Under the pieces are notes generated by a model. That model saw only the letters and a list, made by a program, of their open reading frames with translations, did not search any database and was not told the DNA's origin. Position numbers and translations under genes: made by a program. Positions 1 through 7,335 of a stretch of 29,063 nucleotides of DNA are shown here, in pieces. The stretch is from JBAPRR01 sp049281195. Its GTDB lineage: Bacteria; Actinomycetota; Acidimicrobiia; Acidimicrobiales; CAVXTF01. The stretch is taken from assembly GCA_049281195.1 (NCBI GenBank), contig JBAPRR010000454.1, forward strand, positions 1-29,063, read 5' to 3'. Each line of letters opens with the position of its first letter. Position 1 is the stretch's first letter.

Positions 1-77
1 CGAGCGATCCCTGCACCGTCGCCGGCTCATGCCGGGACACTTCTCGGCGTGACTGATGTACCTGGGTCATTGCGAAG
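1..77. other. Left-edge non-coding stretch, possible mobile-element tip
   Basis: No gene is visible here. Around positions 20-52 there is a GC-rich imperfect inverted repeat, GCCGGG-ACACTT-CTCGGC, next to two GCCGG-type motifs. The style resembles terminal sequences of actinobacterial insertion sequences, but no transposase is in the window, so this is only a resemblance. It lies downstream of the MFS transporter stop and could also act as a weak transcription end, although it has no T-run. Confidence 0.2.
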
Positions 78-1364
78 CTAATTCGCCAGGTCGGTCAGAG
101 AAGCGTCCGGGTCGGGCGGGGTGCGAACACGCTCGGCGAACAAAGCAGCGACAAGGCATGCCCCGGCCCCGACGAGTAGTGCTATGCGAGGACCGCTTGC
201 AGCGATAATCCAGCCGGTCAGTATGGATCCGATCGGAGTGGTGCCGATGTACACGAACACCCACAGAGCCATGATCCGCCCGCGGTAAGCGGATGAGGAA
301 TGCAGTTGCAGGGTCGTAGAGGCCAACGTCACAAATGAGAACGCTGCGGCTCCCGTTACGATCAGTGCGACACAGGCTAATACGACATTCGGGGCACCTG
401 CGGTCGCAGCTAAGCAGAGGGCGAAAGCCAACGAAGCGACCATCAGGTACCTCCGACGGGGATGGCGGATGAGCCCGACGCCAAGGGATCCGGCGACCGA
501 TCCGAGGCTCAGCATGGTGGAAAGGAGGCCGTAGGTGCCGCCTGAGCCGTGAAATGTGGTGCGCGCGAGTACGGGCAGGATGACCGCAAAGTTGAATGAC
601 AGGAGCCCCACGATGGACATCATCAGCAGCGGCAACCAAAGCTGTTGTCGGCTCCGGGCGTAACGCAACCCGTCTCTAAATTTGTCGTCGCGCCGAGCAG
701 GTCGGCTTCGAGTGTTGAGCGGACGTATCGCAATCAAGGCAGCTACGAAGCCAACGTAGGAAACGGCGTTTACCGCGAAACAAGGAGTCGTCCCGACTGT
801 CACGATAAGTGCACCAGCAAGTGCGGGACCTACAACTCGGGCACTATTCATGATGACGCCATTCAGGCTCACGGCGCTCGATAGGTCGTTTAATTCCACG
901 AGCCGGCTGACGAATGCTTGACGAGCGGGCGAATCGATGATCTGGACGAAGCCGCCGATGACGTTGATCGTGATGACCAGACGAACGCTGGCCGATCCCT
1001 CCGCGGCGACAATCCAGAGAACGGCGGCAAGGACTCCGAAAGCGGTTTGCGTGACGATGAGCAGCTTGCGGAGATCGACACGATCTGCGACGACACCGCC
1101 CCATGGTCCGAAGACGAGCGACGGCAGGCCTCCAACGGCCAACACGAGTCCGAGGGAACTGGCCGAACCAGTGAGCTTCAACACCAACCAGCCGATAGCT
1201 GTTTGCTGCAAGAAGGTGCCGCTCGATGAGATCACCTGCCCAATGAAGTAAAGGCGGAAAGGACGTGATCTAAGGGCTCGAAACGAACCTTTTCGCGGAC
1301 CGGTCAGAGGAATACTGCCTTGTGGAGCCGCTTCTGGGACCGCTGCCAGCGCGTCGCGATCCAT
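78..1364 (-). CDS. MFS efflux transporter (DHA3 / MFS_3 type)
   Basis: A 428-residue integral membrane protein with about twelve hydrophobic segments, the normal size for a major facilitator. The opening (PFRLYFIGQVISSSGTFLQQ, then AIGWLVLKLTGSASSLG) and the loop WGGVVADRVDLRKLL are typical of the MFS_3/DHA3 branch, which includes enterobactin-exporter-like and macrolide-efflux-like proteins. Most members export drugs, siderophores or other small molecules by proton antiport; the substrate here cannot be read from sequence. The start is an ATG without a clear Shine-Dalgarno sequence. It lies on the same strand as the SnoaL/acetamidase pair, 140 bp further along, and may be read with them. The family call is firm; the substrate is unknown. 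Confidence 0.9.
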   Translation of the reverse strand: MDRDALAAVPEAAPQGSIPLTGPRKGSFRALRSRPFRLYFIGQVISSSGTFLQQTAIGWLVLKLTGSASSLGLVLAVGGLPSLVFGPWGGVVADRVDLRKLLIVTQTAFGVLAAVLWIVAAEGSASVRLVITINVIGGFVQIIDSPARQAFVSRLVELNDLSSAVSLNGVIMNSARVVGPALAGALIVTVGTTPCFAVNAVSYVGFVAALIAIRPLNTRSRPARRDDKFRDGLRYARSRQQLWLPLLMMSIVGLLSFNFAVILPVLARTTFHGSGGTYGLLSTMLSLGSVAGSLGVGLIRHPRRRYLMVASLAFALCLAATAGAPNVVLACVALIVTGAAAFSFVTLASTTLQLHSSSAYRGRIMALWVFVYIGTTPIGSILTGWIIAASGPRIALLVGAGACLVAALFAERVRTPPDPDASLTDLAN

Positions 1365-1504
1365 GGCCGGTGGGCGATCTCAGTATGTTCGGCGTGTGCC
1401 GGGTCGAAGTCCGATCTTCGGCAACTCGAGAACGAGCCCGCCCTCACCGGCAACGCCGGCTCGCGACGATCGCGGGTCTGTCTGCCACAAAGGGGGCGCA
1501 GGGC
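1365..1504. other. Intergenic spacer with two adjacent small hairpins
   Basis: A 140-bp spacer between the SnoaL-like gene and the MFS gene, both minus strand. It holds two perfect short inverted repeats side by side: CCGGC-AAC-GCCGG (1447-1459) and CGCGA-CGA-TCGCG (1462-1474). Neither is followed by a T-run on the minus strand, so they are weak candidates for a transcription pause or processing site rather than a standard intrinsic terminator. No promoter is evident. Confidence 0.3.
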
Positions 1505-1900
1505 TCACGGATTGCTCACCGTACGTCTGGCGATACACCAAATTCCGTCAATTTTAAGGACCTTTTGAACGATCGTCGAAACGTTCTGCACGACCGGAGG
1601 AGGTCCCGGGTCGAGAATCAACAGGGTCGAGGAGGCAATTGCCTGCCACGGGTGACCGGGTACACGCTCGATCACAGCGTTGATGGTCAGATGGAAGCTG
1701 GCGGGGCCTTCGGAGGCCCATACCGCTCCTACCGCGTCAGCCAATGCCTGGCGGCCTCTGTGCTCGCCCTTCTCCCCGTCCAAGATTCCGTCCTCGGCGA
1801 AAAGGGCCACATACGCGGCGGCGTCCCGGCGGGTGGCCGCGTTATCGGCTCGAGCTAGCAGTTCGAGAATGTCGAGGCGGTCGTCTGCGGAGAGCGTCAC
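1505..1900 (-). CDS. SnoaL-like (NTF2-fold) protein
   Basis: A 131-residue single-domain protein. The pattern of an N-terminal helix (DDRLDILELLARADNAATRRDAAAYVALFAEDGIL) followed by a glycine-containing loop and beta strands (FHLTINAVIERV, WQAIASSTLLIL) fits the SnoaL/NTF2-like cone fold used by polyketide cyclases, dehydratases, ring-hydroxylating dioxygenase beta subunits and many unknown small enzymes. The usual family length is 120-150 residues, so it is complete. Its GTG start overlaps the TGA stop of the upstream acetamidase-like gene in a GTGA arrangement, which points to translational coupling and a shared task. The actual substrate is not known. Confidence 0.8.
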   Translation of the reverse strand: MTLSADDRLDILELLARADNAATRRDAAAYVALFAEDGILDGEKGEHRGRQALADAVGAVWASEGPASFHLTINAVIERVPGHPWQAIASSTLLILDPGPPPVVQNVSTIVQKVLKIDGIWCIARRTVSNP

Positions 1901-2904
1901 CCTGCGCTACCGCCGTTCGGGCGTAACCAGCGATCGATCTGCTGCACGAGCTTCGGCGGAAAGATCTCCTTCGGGACAAGTCCGTGGACAGCTTTAGGTG
2001 GGATCGACGTGTAGGCCGATCCGGTCTGGTGGGAGTACTGGGTCACCCGGAAACTGACCGCCATGCTGCAAAGCGCATAGGCCTCGCCCTCGGAGATACC
2101 CGAGGCCGCGTGCAACCATCTGATCAACTCGCGAAGACAAGCCACGATGGCATCGTCGAGGGAGTCACCGAAACCGATCCCGATCCAGTGGTTGGCCGTT
2201 TCCCCCAAAGGTGCCGTGAGGTCAACATGCTTGTGGAGGTCGTATCGGATCTGGAGGTCTTCGGCCGCCGTTTCGATGGCCGTCTGGTCGACAACCCCGT
2301 CGCCTTGGAGGGCATGAACATCACCGACCCAGACTCGTGCGCCGGCTTTGGCTACCGGCAAGAACAGTGACGAGCCGACGGTCAGGTTTCTCAGCACGAG
2401 GTTCCCGCCGTAGGGGCCAGAAAGGATGGCGCTCACCGAATCCGCGCCAGCCGGCTCGACGGCCATGACACCGAGGAAGGGTGCGAGCGGCAGGGTGATC
2501 CCCTGCACATACTCAGTGTGGGTCCGGTCAGCATCAAAGCGGAAGTAGTGGACGTAAGGCTCGGTGAAGTCGCTTGGGAGCGCTCCGACGCCGAGCGGAA
2601 ACGAGTTCCACCCCCAATCACGAGTGCGCAGCGCGACGAGCTTGCATTCGACAATGTCGCCTAGTTGTGCACCCGTGACCTCGACTGGTCCCAACATCGA
2701 ATAGGGCCCATTCGGGTAGCGGTGACGAAGTGGCTCACGCTCGGCGAAGGTCATCCCGAACGTTGCCTCGTTGCCCCAGTGTGTCCAGGTGTTCGGATAG
2801 CTGACAACATCCCCTGGGGCGATCGTGGCGACGGGGGGCGCGCTCGGGTCGAGATAACCGGACCGAACCGTCTGAGTTGTGGACTCCACGACATGAACCG
2901 TCAT
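1897..2904 (-). CDS. Acetamidase/formamidase family protein
   Basis: A 335-residue protein of the FmdA/AmdA family, which hydrolyses small amides such as formamide or acetamide to ammonia and the acid. Diagnostic blocks are GPYGGNLVLRNLTVGSSLFLPV (about residues 163-184) and GDVHALQGDGVVDQTAIE (about 194-211), the metal-site region of the family. The family GDGE is here GDGV. I chose the ATG preceded by AAAGGTGG with 8-nt spacing; a GTG twelve bases upstream (2916) with a GGAGG ten bases before it is an equal alternative. The next gene starts inside this stop codon (GTGA overlap), so the two form one operon. The ammonia-releasing role is inferred from the family. Confidence 0.87.
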   Translation of the reverse strand: MTVHVVESTTQTVRSGYLDPSAPPVATIAPGDVVSYPNTWTHWGNEATFGMTFAEREPLRHRYPNGPYSMLGPVEVTGAQLGDIVECKLVALRTRDWGWNSFPLGVGALPSDFTEPYVHYFRFDADRTHTEYVQGITLPLAPFLGVMAVEPAGADSVSAILSGPYGGNLVLRNLTVGSSLFLPVAKAGARVWVGDVHALQGDGVVDQTAIETAAEDLQIRYDLHKHVDLTAPLGETANHWIGIGFGDSLDDAIVACLRELIRWLHAASGISEGEAYALCSMAVSFRVTQYSHQTGSAYTSIPPKAVHGLVPKEIFPPKLVQQIDRWLRPNGGSAG

Positions 2905-2991
2905 GGTTCCAACCACCTTTTCGGCGCCTCCGTGCTGCCGTCGCTGATCACAACATGTCCGTGGCAGTGATGGTCCATCGCTTCCCCGGAG

Positions 2992-3222
2992 TCAAGGCTG
3001 GGCGCCTGCGGCGAGCCATCTTGTGAACAGATCGACTTGTTCTTTCGGCCATGGTCCGTCACAGGGCATCGAGCCGTCGCGTAAATGAGCAGAGATGGCG
3101 TCGCCGTGGGCGGCGACATCTGTGGCCGACCACAGATCGAAGGCCTTGCTCATGGAGGTACGGTCCTTCTCGCGAAACAGAGGCTTGATGTCGCGCTCGA
3201 AGCTCAAAGCGGTCTCTGACAT
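2992..3222 (-). CDS. Small protein resembling a cytochrome-domain segment without haem motif
   Basis: A 76-residue soluble protein: SFERDIKPLFREKDR at residues 7-21, a central helix, GSMPCDGPWPKEQVDLFTRWLAAGAQP at the end. The 'F..DI.PLF' opening and 'G-x-MP-x-x-GPWP...L..W...G' ending are the edges of the c-type cytochrome domains found in planctomycete and actinobacterial proteins, but the CxxCH haem-binding motif is absent; the only cysteine is Cys54 in MPCDGP. I recognise this as a recurrent actinobacterial small protein of unknown function. The start is fixed by GAGGAGGT six bases before the ATG; the longer reading to 3270 lacks a ribosome site. It may precede the acetamidase gene in one transcript, 87 bp upstream of it. 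Confidence 0.75.
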   Translation of the reverse strand: MSETALSFERDIKPLFREKDRTSMSKAFDLWSATDVAAHGDAISAHLRDGSMPCDGPWPKEQVDLFTRWLAAGAQP

Positions 3223-3547
3223 TTGTAGTACCTCCTCGCCTCTCGATGCGTTGGCATCTGCGTGCGACACCGCGGGGATCTCCAGCGGCGTTCACGGGTG
3301 TTCAATGTGCCGGCAGTGCAGCCAAACCATATTGACTCATGATGGGCATCCAGTGCATGAAGGCGCTTCGCGACTACCTACCTTCGAGGGACCGTCATGA
3401 ACTGGGAATCTGCGGGGAGCTGCTTGACTTCGACTCGACAACGTGCAGTGTCAGTTCAGCCTTTACACCGACTCACGAGTAAGAGATTCTGATTGCGTCT
3501 CACAGATAGGTAGGCGTGGCGCCACGTCCAGATAGGAGGACCTGAGA
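3223..3547. other. Divergent intergenic region
   Basis: A 325-bp spacer between the divergent small-protein gene (minus) and the hydrolase gene (plus), so it should carry promoters for both. I see the strong ribosome sites at each end (GGAGG before each start) but no convincing -35/-10 pair. A 7-bp inverted pair CTACCTA (3374-3380) and TAGGTAG (3507-3513) is too far apart to be persuasive. Confidence 0.4.
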
Positions 3548-4372
3548 ATGGGCACGATCACCACGACCGACGGCACCGAGATCTTCTACAAGGACTGGGG
3601 GTCGGGCCAACCGATCGTGTTCAGTCACGGTTGGCCACTTTCGGCTGACGACTGGGACACCCAGATGTTGTTCTTTCTGCAGCATGGCTTCCGCGTCATC
3701 GCCAGCGACCGGCGTGGGCACGGCCGCTCTACGCAGACGAGCGGAGGCCACGACATGGATCATTACGCCGATGACCTCGCCGCAGTCACTGAACACCTCG
3801 ATCTTCACGACGCTGTTCACGTCGGCCATTCGACGGGCGGCGGAGAAGTCGCCCGCTACATCAGCCGCCACGGTGAGAGCCGCGTGGCGAAGGCTGTACT
3901 CATCAGTTCGGTGCCCCCCCTCATGGTCCAGACAGAGTCGAATCCAGGCGGGCTACCGAAAAGCGTGTTCGACGATCTTCAGGCCCAGCTTGCCGCGAAT
4001 CGTTCCGTGTTCTACCGGGCTTTGCCCTCTGGGCCGTTCTACGGCTTCAACCGGCCCGGTGTCGAACCCTCGGAGGCGATTATCGAAAACTGGTGGCGGC
4101 AAGGGATGATGGGAGGAGCGAAGGCACAATACGACGGCGTAGTCGCGTTCTCTCAGACTGATTTCACCGAAGACCTAAAAAAAATAAGCGTGCCGGTTCT
4201 GGTGATGCACGGAGACGACGACCAGATCGTCCCTTATGCGGATTCCGGGCCACTGTCCGCGAAGCTCGTGCAGAACGGGACTCTGAAGACCTACGCCGGA
4301 TTCCCACATGGGATGCCGACCACCCAGGCCTCGACGATCAACCCCGATCTGCTGGAGTTCATCCAGTCCTGA
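3548..4372 (+). CDS. Alpha/beta hydrolase, non-haem chloroperoxidase/esterase type
   Basis: A 274-residue complete alpha/beta hydrolase. The nucleophile is Ser95 in GHSTGGG, the acid lies in HGDDDQIVP (Asp223-225) and the catalytic histidine is His254 in FPHGMP; HGWP at 27-30 gives the oxyanion region. This set is that of the cofactor-free haloperoxidase/arylesterase family, which hydrolyses esters and can form peracids that halogenate substrates in vitro. No signal peptide is visible, so it is probably cytoplasmic. AGGAGG lies about nine bases before the ATG. A run of eight A bases (4177-4184, codons for Leu-Lys-Lys-Ile) sits inside the gene without breaking the frame. It stands alone between divergent and unrelated genes; substrate unknown. 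Confidence 0.9.
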   Translation: MGTITTTDGTEIFYKDWGSGQPIVFSHGWPLSADDWDTQMLFFLQHGFRVIASDRRGHGRSTQTSGGHDMDHYADDLAAVTEHLDLHDAVHVGHSTGGGEVARYISRHGESRVAKAVLISSVPPLMVQTESNPGGLPKSVFDDLQAQLAANRSVFYRALPSGPFYGFNRPGVEPSEAIIENWWRQGMMGGAKAQYDGVVAFSQTDFTEDLKKISVPVLVMHGDDDQIVPYADSGPLSAKLVQNGTLKTYAGFPHGMPTTQASTINPDLLEFIQS

Positions 4373-4393
4373 CTGGTCATTCAGCAATCTAGG

Positions 4394-4432
4394 TGTCAGG
4401 GAGTTCCTGACAATGTAAGGTAGCTCCTGACA
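4394..4432. promoter_or_regulatory. Tandem 19-bp palindromes, putative operator
   Basis: Two copies of one 19-bp element lie 20 bp centre to centre: TGTCAGGGAGTTCCTGACA (4394-4412, a perfect 7-5-7 inverted repeat) and TGTAAGGTAGCTCCTGACA (4414-4432, the same with three changes). Two helical turns of spacing put both sites on one face of the helix, as for a cooperatively binding dimeric regulator. They end 29 bp before the zinc-finger gene start. The alternative is a remnant of insertion-sequence ends, since TGT...ACA borders are common there. Confidence 0.5.
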
Positions 4433-4461
4433 AGCCAAGGCGTACAGCAGAGGGGCACCCG

Positions 4462-4827
4462 ATGGCTATCGCGGAAGAGAGTGCAACGGCGTCCTGCTCG
4501 TTCTGTCTCAAACAGAGCCACGAAGTTGTGAAACTGGTTGCTGGTCCCGGGGTCTTCATCTGTGATGAGTGCGTAGATCTATGTCGGGGGATCATCGGCA
4601 ACCCACCAACGTTGCCGCCGCACCTGACGTCCTGGGAAGACGATCTTGACCTCCAAGGAGTGCTTGCGAGCCTTCCCCGGATGGCAGCGGCGGGTATGCA
4701 GGTCGAAAGGAATCTCTCGCGTTTCGTGAACAAAGCGCGAGATCTGGGCGCCACGTGGGCAGCCATCGGAACGTCTTTGGGGATGACGCGGCAGTCGGCG
4801 TGGGAGCGATTCTCCGGCGGCGAGTAA
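4462..4827 (+). CDS. Orphan ClpX-type C4 zinc-finger protein with C-terminal HTH-like tail
   Basis: A 121-residue protein. Residues 11-41 are a clear ClpX zinc-binding domain: Cys12, Cys15, Cys34 and Cys37 in the context CSFC...VKLVAGPGVFICDECVDLC, nearly identical in layout to the N-terminus of ClpX, where the domain dimerises and binds substrates and adaptors. The AAA+ ATPase part is absent. The C-terminal third (about 90-117, ending ATWAAIGTSLGMTRQSAWERF) looks like a helix-turn-helix of the kind seen in small actinobacterial regulators. It could be an adaptor for the Clp protease or a DNA-binding protein using the zinc domain to dimerise; neither role is shown. An AGAGGGG precedes the ATG. 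Two tandem palindromes lie just upstream and may bind this protein itself. Confidence 0.82.
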   Translation: MAIAEESATASCSFCLKQSHEVVKLVAGPGVFICDECVDLCRGIIGNPPTLPPHLTSWEDDLDLQGVLASLPRMAAAGMQVERNLSRFVNKARDLGATWAAIGTSLGMTRQSAWERFSGGE

Positions 4828-4829
4828 GC

Positions 4830-4852
4830 GCAGAAGGGTCGCGCCCTCCTGC
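4830..4852. terminator. Weak hairpin between convergent genes
   Basis: GCAG-A-AGGG-TCGCG-CCCT-C-CTGC forms an 8-pair stem with one A/C mismatch directly after the zinc-finger gene stop, in the 52-bp gap before the convergent secreted-protein gene. No T-run follows on the plus strand, so intrinsic termination would be inefficient. Confidence 0.33.
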
Positions 4853-4879
4853 CCCGCAAGATCGCACGCCGAAAAACAC

Positions 4880-5311
4880 TCAGTCAGAAAATGTGACCTT
4901 CAGCTTCGCTTTGTAGTTCATCGTGTCGTTCTTGTTGGAGAGGCCCCACTTCAGCTTGTAGCCGGGAAATGCGCCGCTCTCGCAGTAGTCGACGACGGCC
5001 CCGGCGGCAATCGGAGTGGACGGGGCACGGTTGATTGTCATGTACTCGGTCTTCGTCCCCGTGTTGGTGACGGTGAACGAGACGAATCCCGTCCCGCATC
5101 CATTGGAGGTGTCCTCGGGGGCAGTCAAGGCGTGCGGATTGTAGACCGCGTAAATTCCATTTCCAACGATGTTGACATTTTGCTGCTGTGGGTGGAGTAG
5201 GGGTCTCGCAGCCACGACCCGGACGATCAGGACGCTCGTAGAGGCACCCGCTGGCACGGCCAAGCCAAGTATCGGAAGACCGATCAGCGACATGATTCCG
5301 AGTCGGTTCAT
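4880..5311 (-). CDS. Small secreted two-cysteine protein (family S, copy C)
   Basis: A 143-residue exported protein of no family I know. An N-terminal hydrophobic stretch ending LAVPAGA (about residues 8-24) acts as a signal peptide. The mature part contains QNVNIVGNG (44-52), Cys72, FVSFTVTNTG (76-85), Ile101 and Cys110, then a lysine-rich beta-like end. The two cysteines are 38 residues apart, exactly as in the two proteins encoded at 22300-22719 and 26202-26648, which also share the N-x-N...G-x-G opening and the F-T-V-T-N strand. I infer a secreted beta-sandwich with one disulphide. The ribosome site before the ATG is weak (GGCAGAG), and a second Met at residue 7 is a possible start. It is transcribed towards the zinc-finger gene. 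Confidence 0.8.
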   Translation of the reverse strand: MNRLGIMSLIGLPILGLAVPAGASTSVLIVRVVAARPLLHPQQQNVNIVGNGIYAVYNPHALTAPEDTSNGCGTGFVSFTVTNTGTKTEYMTINRAPSTPIAAGAVVDYCESGAFPGYKLKWGLSNKNDTMNYKAKLKVTFSD

Positions 5312-5436
5312 TAATCTCTGCCCGATCTGCCTCCCGGTCCGTGTTTAAAGACCTTCTCCGCCCCGTTGGCCTGTCGAAGTGTTGCCGCCACCAAGGCACC
5401 GGTCAATTCTCAAATTTCGATAAGAAAGGACGAGTG

Positions 5437-5538
5437 ATGCCTCGTTCGTTTGGTCTGCTTGGTAAGCGCGGCGCAACCTCGACGAGCGTCAGGCCCAGAC
5501 GTCAGATCTCACTGCGGGCGCTGTTCGAGCCCAGCTAA
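5437..5538 (+). CDS. Possible 33-residue basic peptide
   Basis: A short frame with an ATG preceded by AAGAAAGGA and encoding 33 residues rich in Arg, Lys and Ser with no cysteine. It ends 31 bp before the acetyltransferase start. It may be a leader peptide or chance; there is no homology I can recall. The 5312-5436 stretch before it should carry the divergent promoters but shows no clear one. Confidence 0.22.
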   Translation: MPRSFGLLGKRGATSTSVRPRRQISLRALFEPS

Positions 5539-5569
5539 TCTCCGGGGGCTTGTGGAAGGAGGACGGATT

Positions 5570-6106
5570 GTGGTTGTTCCCCAGCTCCCTGACATAGAGA
5601 CAGATCGCCTTGTCTTACGCGGACCTACAGCTACGGACCTGGACGATTGGGTGACCACGGTCTGGGGCGATTCTGAGGCCATGAGATACATGCCTACGAG
5701 CAGCGATCCACCGGATGTGCGCGCCGCCGCGACGCTGGAATTTTTCAATCTGCTCAGAGAGCAGCAACATGTGGGCGCTTGGATGGTAACCAATAGGACG
5801 GATGGCCGATTCATGGGCCACGCGATCCTCGCCCACAGAGACGCCTTTGACGAACCCGAGCTCGGCTATGCATTGGGAAAGGAGTTCTGGGGCAAAGGCT
5901 ACGCGACTGAAGCTGCAAGAGCAGTCGTTCGCTACGGGCTAAAGCAAGCAAACCTGTCGAGGATCTTTGCCGTGGTATTTCCTGAAAACGAACCGTCGTG
6001 GCGAATCCTGAAGCGTCTCGGCTTCTCATACGAGAAAGACGTCACTCACTACGACCTTCCTCTGGCGTATTACGCATTGAACCGCGACGATTTCATCGAC
6101 CAGTGA
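5570..6106 (+). CDS. GNAT acetyltransferase, RimJ/RimL type
   Basis: A 178-residue N-acetyltransferase that would transfer the acetyl group of acetyl-CoA to an amine, in RimJ/RimL-like members often a protein N-terminus or a small metabolite. The start ETDRLVLRGPTATDLDDW is typical of the branch; the acetyl-CoA loop is EFWGKGYATEAA at about 104-115 of this reading, and ENEPSWRILKRLGF near the end is the usual motif B region. I start it at a GTG preceded by GGAAGGAGGA with good spacing, because the longer reading from 5450 begins with a non-conserved, cysteine-rich stretch and has no ribosome site. Length is right for the family. The substrate is unknown. Confidence 0.88.
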   Translation: MVVPQLPDIETDRLVLRGPTATDLDDWVTTVWGDSEAMRYMPTSSDPPDVRAAATLEFFNLLREQQHVGAWMVTNRTDGRFMGHAILAHRDAFDEPELGYALGKEFWGKGYATEAARAVVRYGLKQANLSRIFAVVFPENEPSWRILKRLGFSYEKDVTHYDLPLAYYALNRDDFIDQ

Positions 6107-6176
6107 CCGACGACTCCATGTGTCGTTGGCGTTGACTTCACCCCGCAATCAGCCAGATCAATCGAACGACGCAGCG

Positions 6177-7334
6177 CTAAGAGTTCGAAACTTCTGCCTC
6201 CTCTGGAGTCAGCAGCAGATCCTCGATCTGGTATAGATCGTTCCAGCCGTCCAACAGTTCTTGGCGGGAGTCGTATCGCTTCAACTCTTCGCTCGAGCGA
6301 TCAATTACGGCAAGACGATACCCAAGCTGCTCGAAATACCCTAGGTAAGAGAAGGCGGTTGTTTTCGAGTTTCTCCGCAACATCTCTTGACTGAGCTCTG
6401 TGATGACTATGGGTCGGCATTCCTCGATCAGTTTGTGGGCGCCGGCCACAACTCGGTCTTCAGCGCCTTCCACATCTAGCTTGAGTAGATCAATCGGTCC
6501 GTCGACCAAGTCCTCGAGTCGGAACGTCGGCACCACAACACCGGGATGCGACAACAGATCATCATTGTCGACGAAGCCGCCGTTGGATCCGATGTGTTTC
6601 GAGTAATAAGCCCAGCCCGGGTTGGCGTCGCAAGCCACCGGAAACAGGACGATATTGGTCCGTTGGTTGAGGCGCATCGAGGTCAACAGGAGCCGACAGT
6701 TTTCTGAGCTGGGTTCGACCGCGATGACGCGTCCCTCGGGGCCTACGAGATCCGAAGCCAATAAGGCGTAGTAACCAACATTTGCTCCCACGTCCACGAC
6801 CGTCATTCCCGGTGTGCAGATCCGCTTGAACAACGCTGTGATATGGGGCTCGTAGACACCGAGCTGAAGTTGCAATGAGACAGATCGATCTGCGAGATCG
6901 CAAAGCAGATCTACGTCATCGACTTTGACCAGCCTTGCGTCATCGTTGGTCAGTTGGATTGAGAATCGCGAAGGCGCAAGCTGATATTCAATCGCCCCCA
7001 GCATTCTGCGAATCGTTGAAGGGCTCGTAAGTTCCCCTTCACCTGCTTTATCGATCAGCCGACGAAAGTTGGGATCGTCCAATACCGGGTACAACAACTC
7101 GACCAGCTCTTCGTACGTCAGTCCTCGCTGAGGCAGTACTCCACCGAGCCGGTGGACCGCCCGTACACGGAGCTCATGGCGCAACCGATCCCGCTCGGCG
7201 CGGCCGGCCACACTCCGCAGGCGTTCGGTTCCTCGTTGGACCCACCGGGACCATCGGTCATCGCTCGACGCGTTCATTGGCCCGGATACTACGGGTAACT
7301 GGACATGCTCCGGGAGGGTGCTAGTGCTTTTCAA
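6177..7334 (-). CDS. FkbM-family methyltransferase with N-terminal extension
   Basis: A 385-residue protein. The C-terminal two thirds is a class I SAM-dependent methyltransferase of the FkbM family: TVVDVGANVGYYALLASDLVGPEGRVIAVEPSSENC (about 178-213) is the SAM site and LLKLDVEGAED the later family motif. FkbM enzymes O-methylate sugars, polyketides or lipids. About 150 residues before it are helical and charged, longer than the core family, and of unknown role. The start is a TTG preceded by AGGAAG, and it lies one base beyond the TGA of the TetR gene (TGAgTTG), so translational coupling is likely; an ATG at 7277 is the alternative but lacks a ribosome site. Context suggests it is co-expressed with, and possibly controlled by, that TetR regulator. 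Confidence 0.85.
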   Translation of the reverse strand: MKSTSTLPEHVQLPVVSGPMNASSDDRWSRWVQRGTERLRSVAGRAERDRLRHELRVRAVHRLGGVLPQRGLTYEELVELLYPVLDDPNFRRLIDKAGEGELTSPSTIRRMLGAIEYQLAPSRFSIQLTNDDARLVKVDDVDLLCDLADRSVSLQLQLGVYEPHITALFKRICTPGMTVVDVGANVGYYALLASDLVGPEGRVIAVEPSSENCRLLLTSMRLNQRTNIVLFPVACDANPGWAYYSKHIGSNGGFVDNDDLLSHPGVVVPTFRLEDLVDGPIDLLKLDVEGAEDRVVAGAHKLIEECRPIVITELSQEMLRRNSKTTAFSYLGYFEQLGYRLAVIDRSSEELKRYDSRQELLDGWNDLYQIEDLLLTPEEAEVSNS

Positions 7335-7335
7335 C

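Noticed and set aside
1..60. Insertion-sequence end at the left edge
   Set aside because: Only an imperfect inverted repeat is visible, without transposase, target duplication or partner end, so it is kept as a low-confidence note and not called a mobile element.
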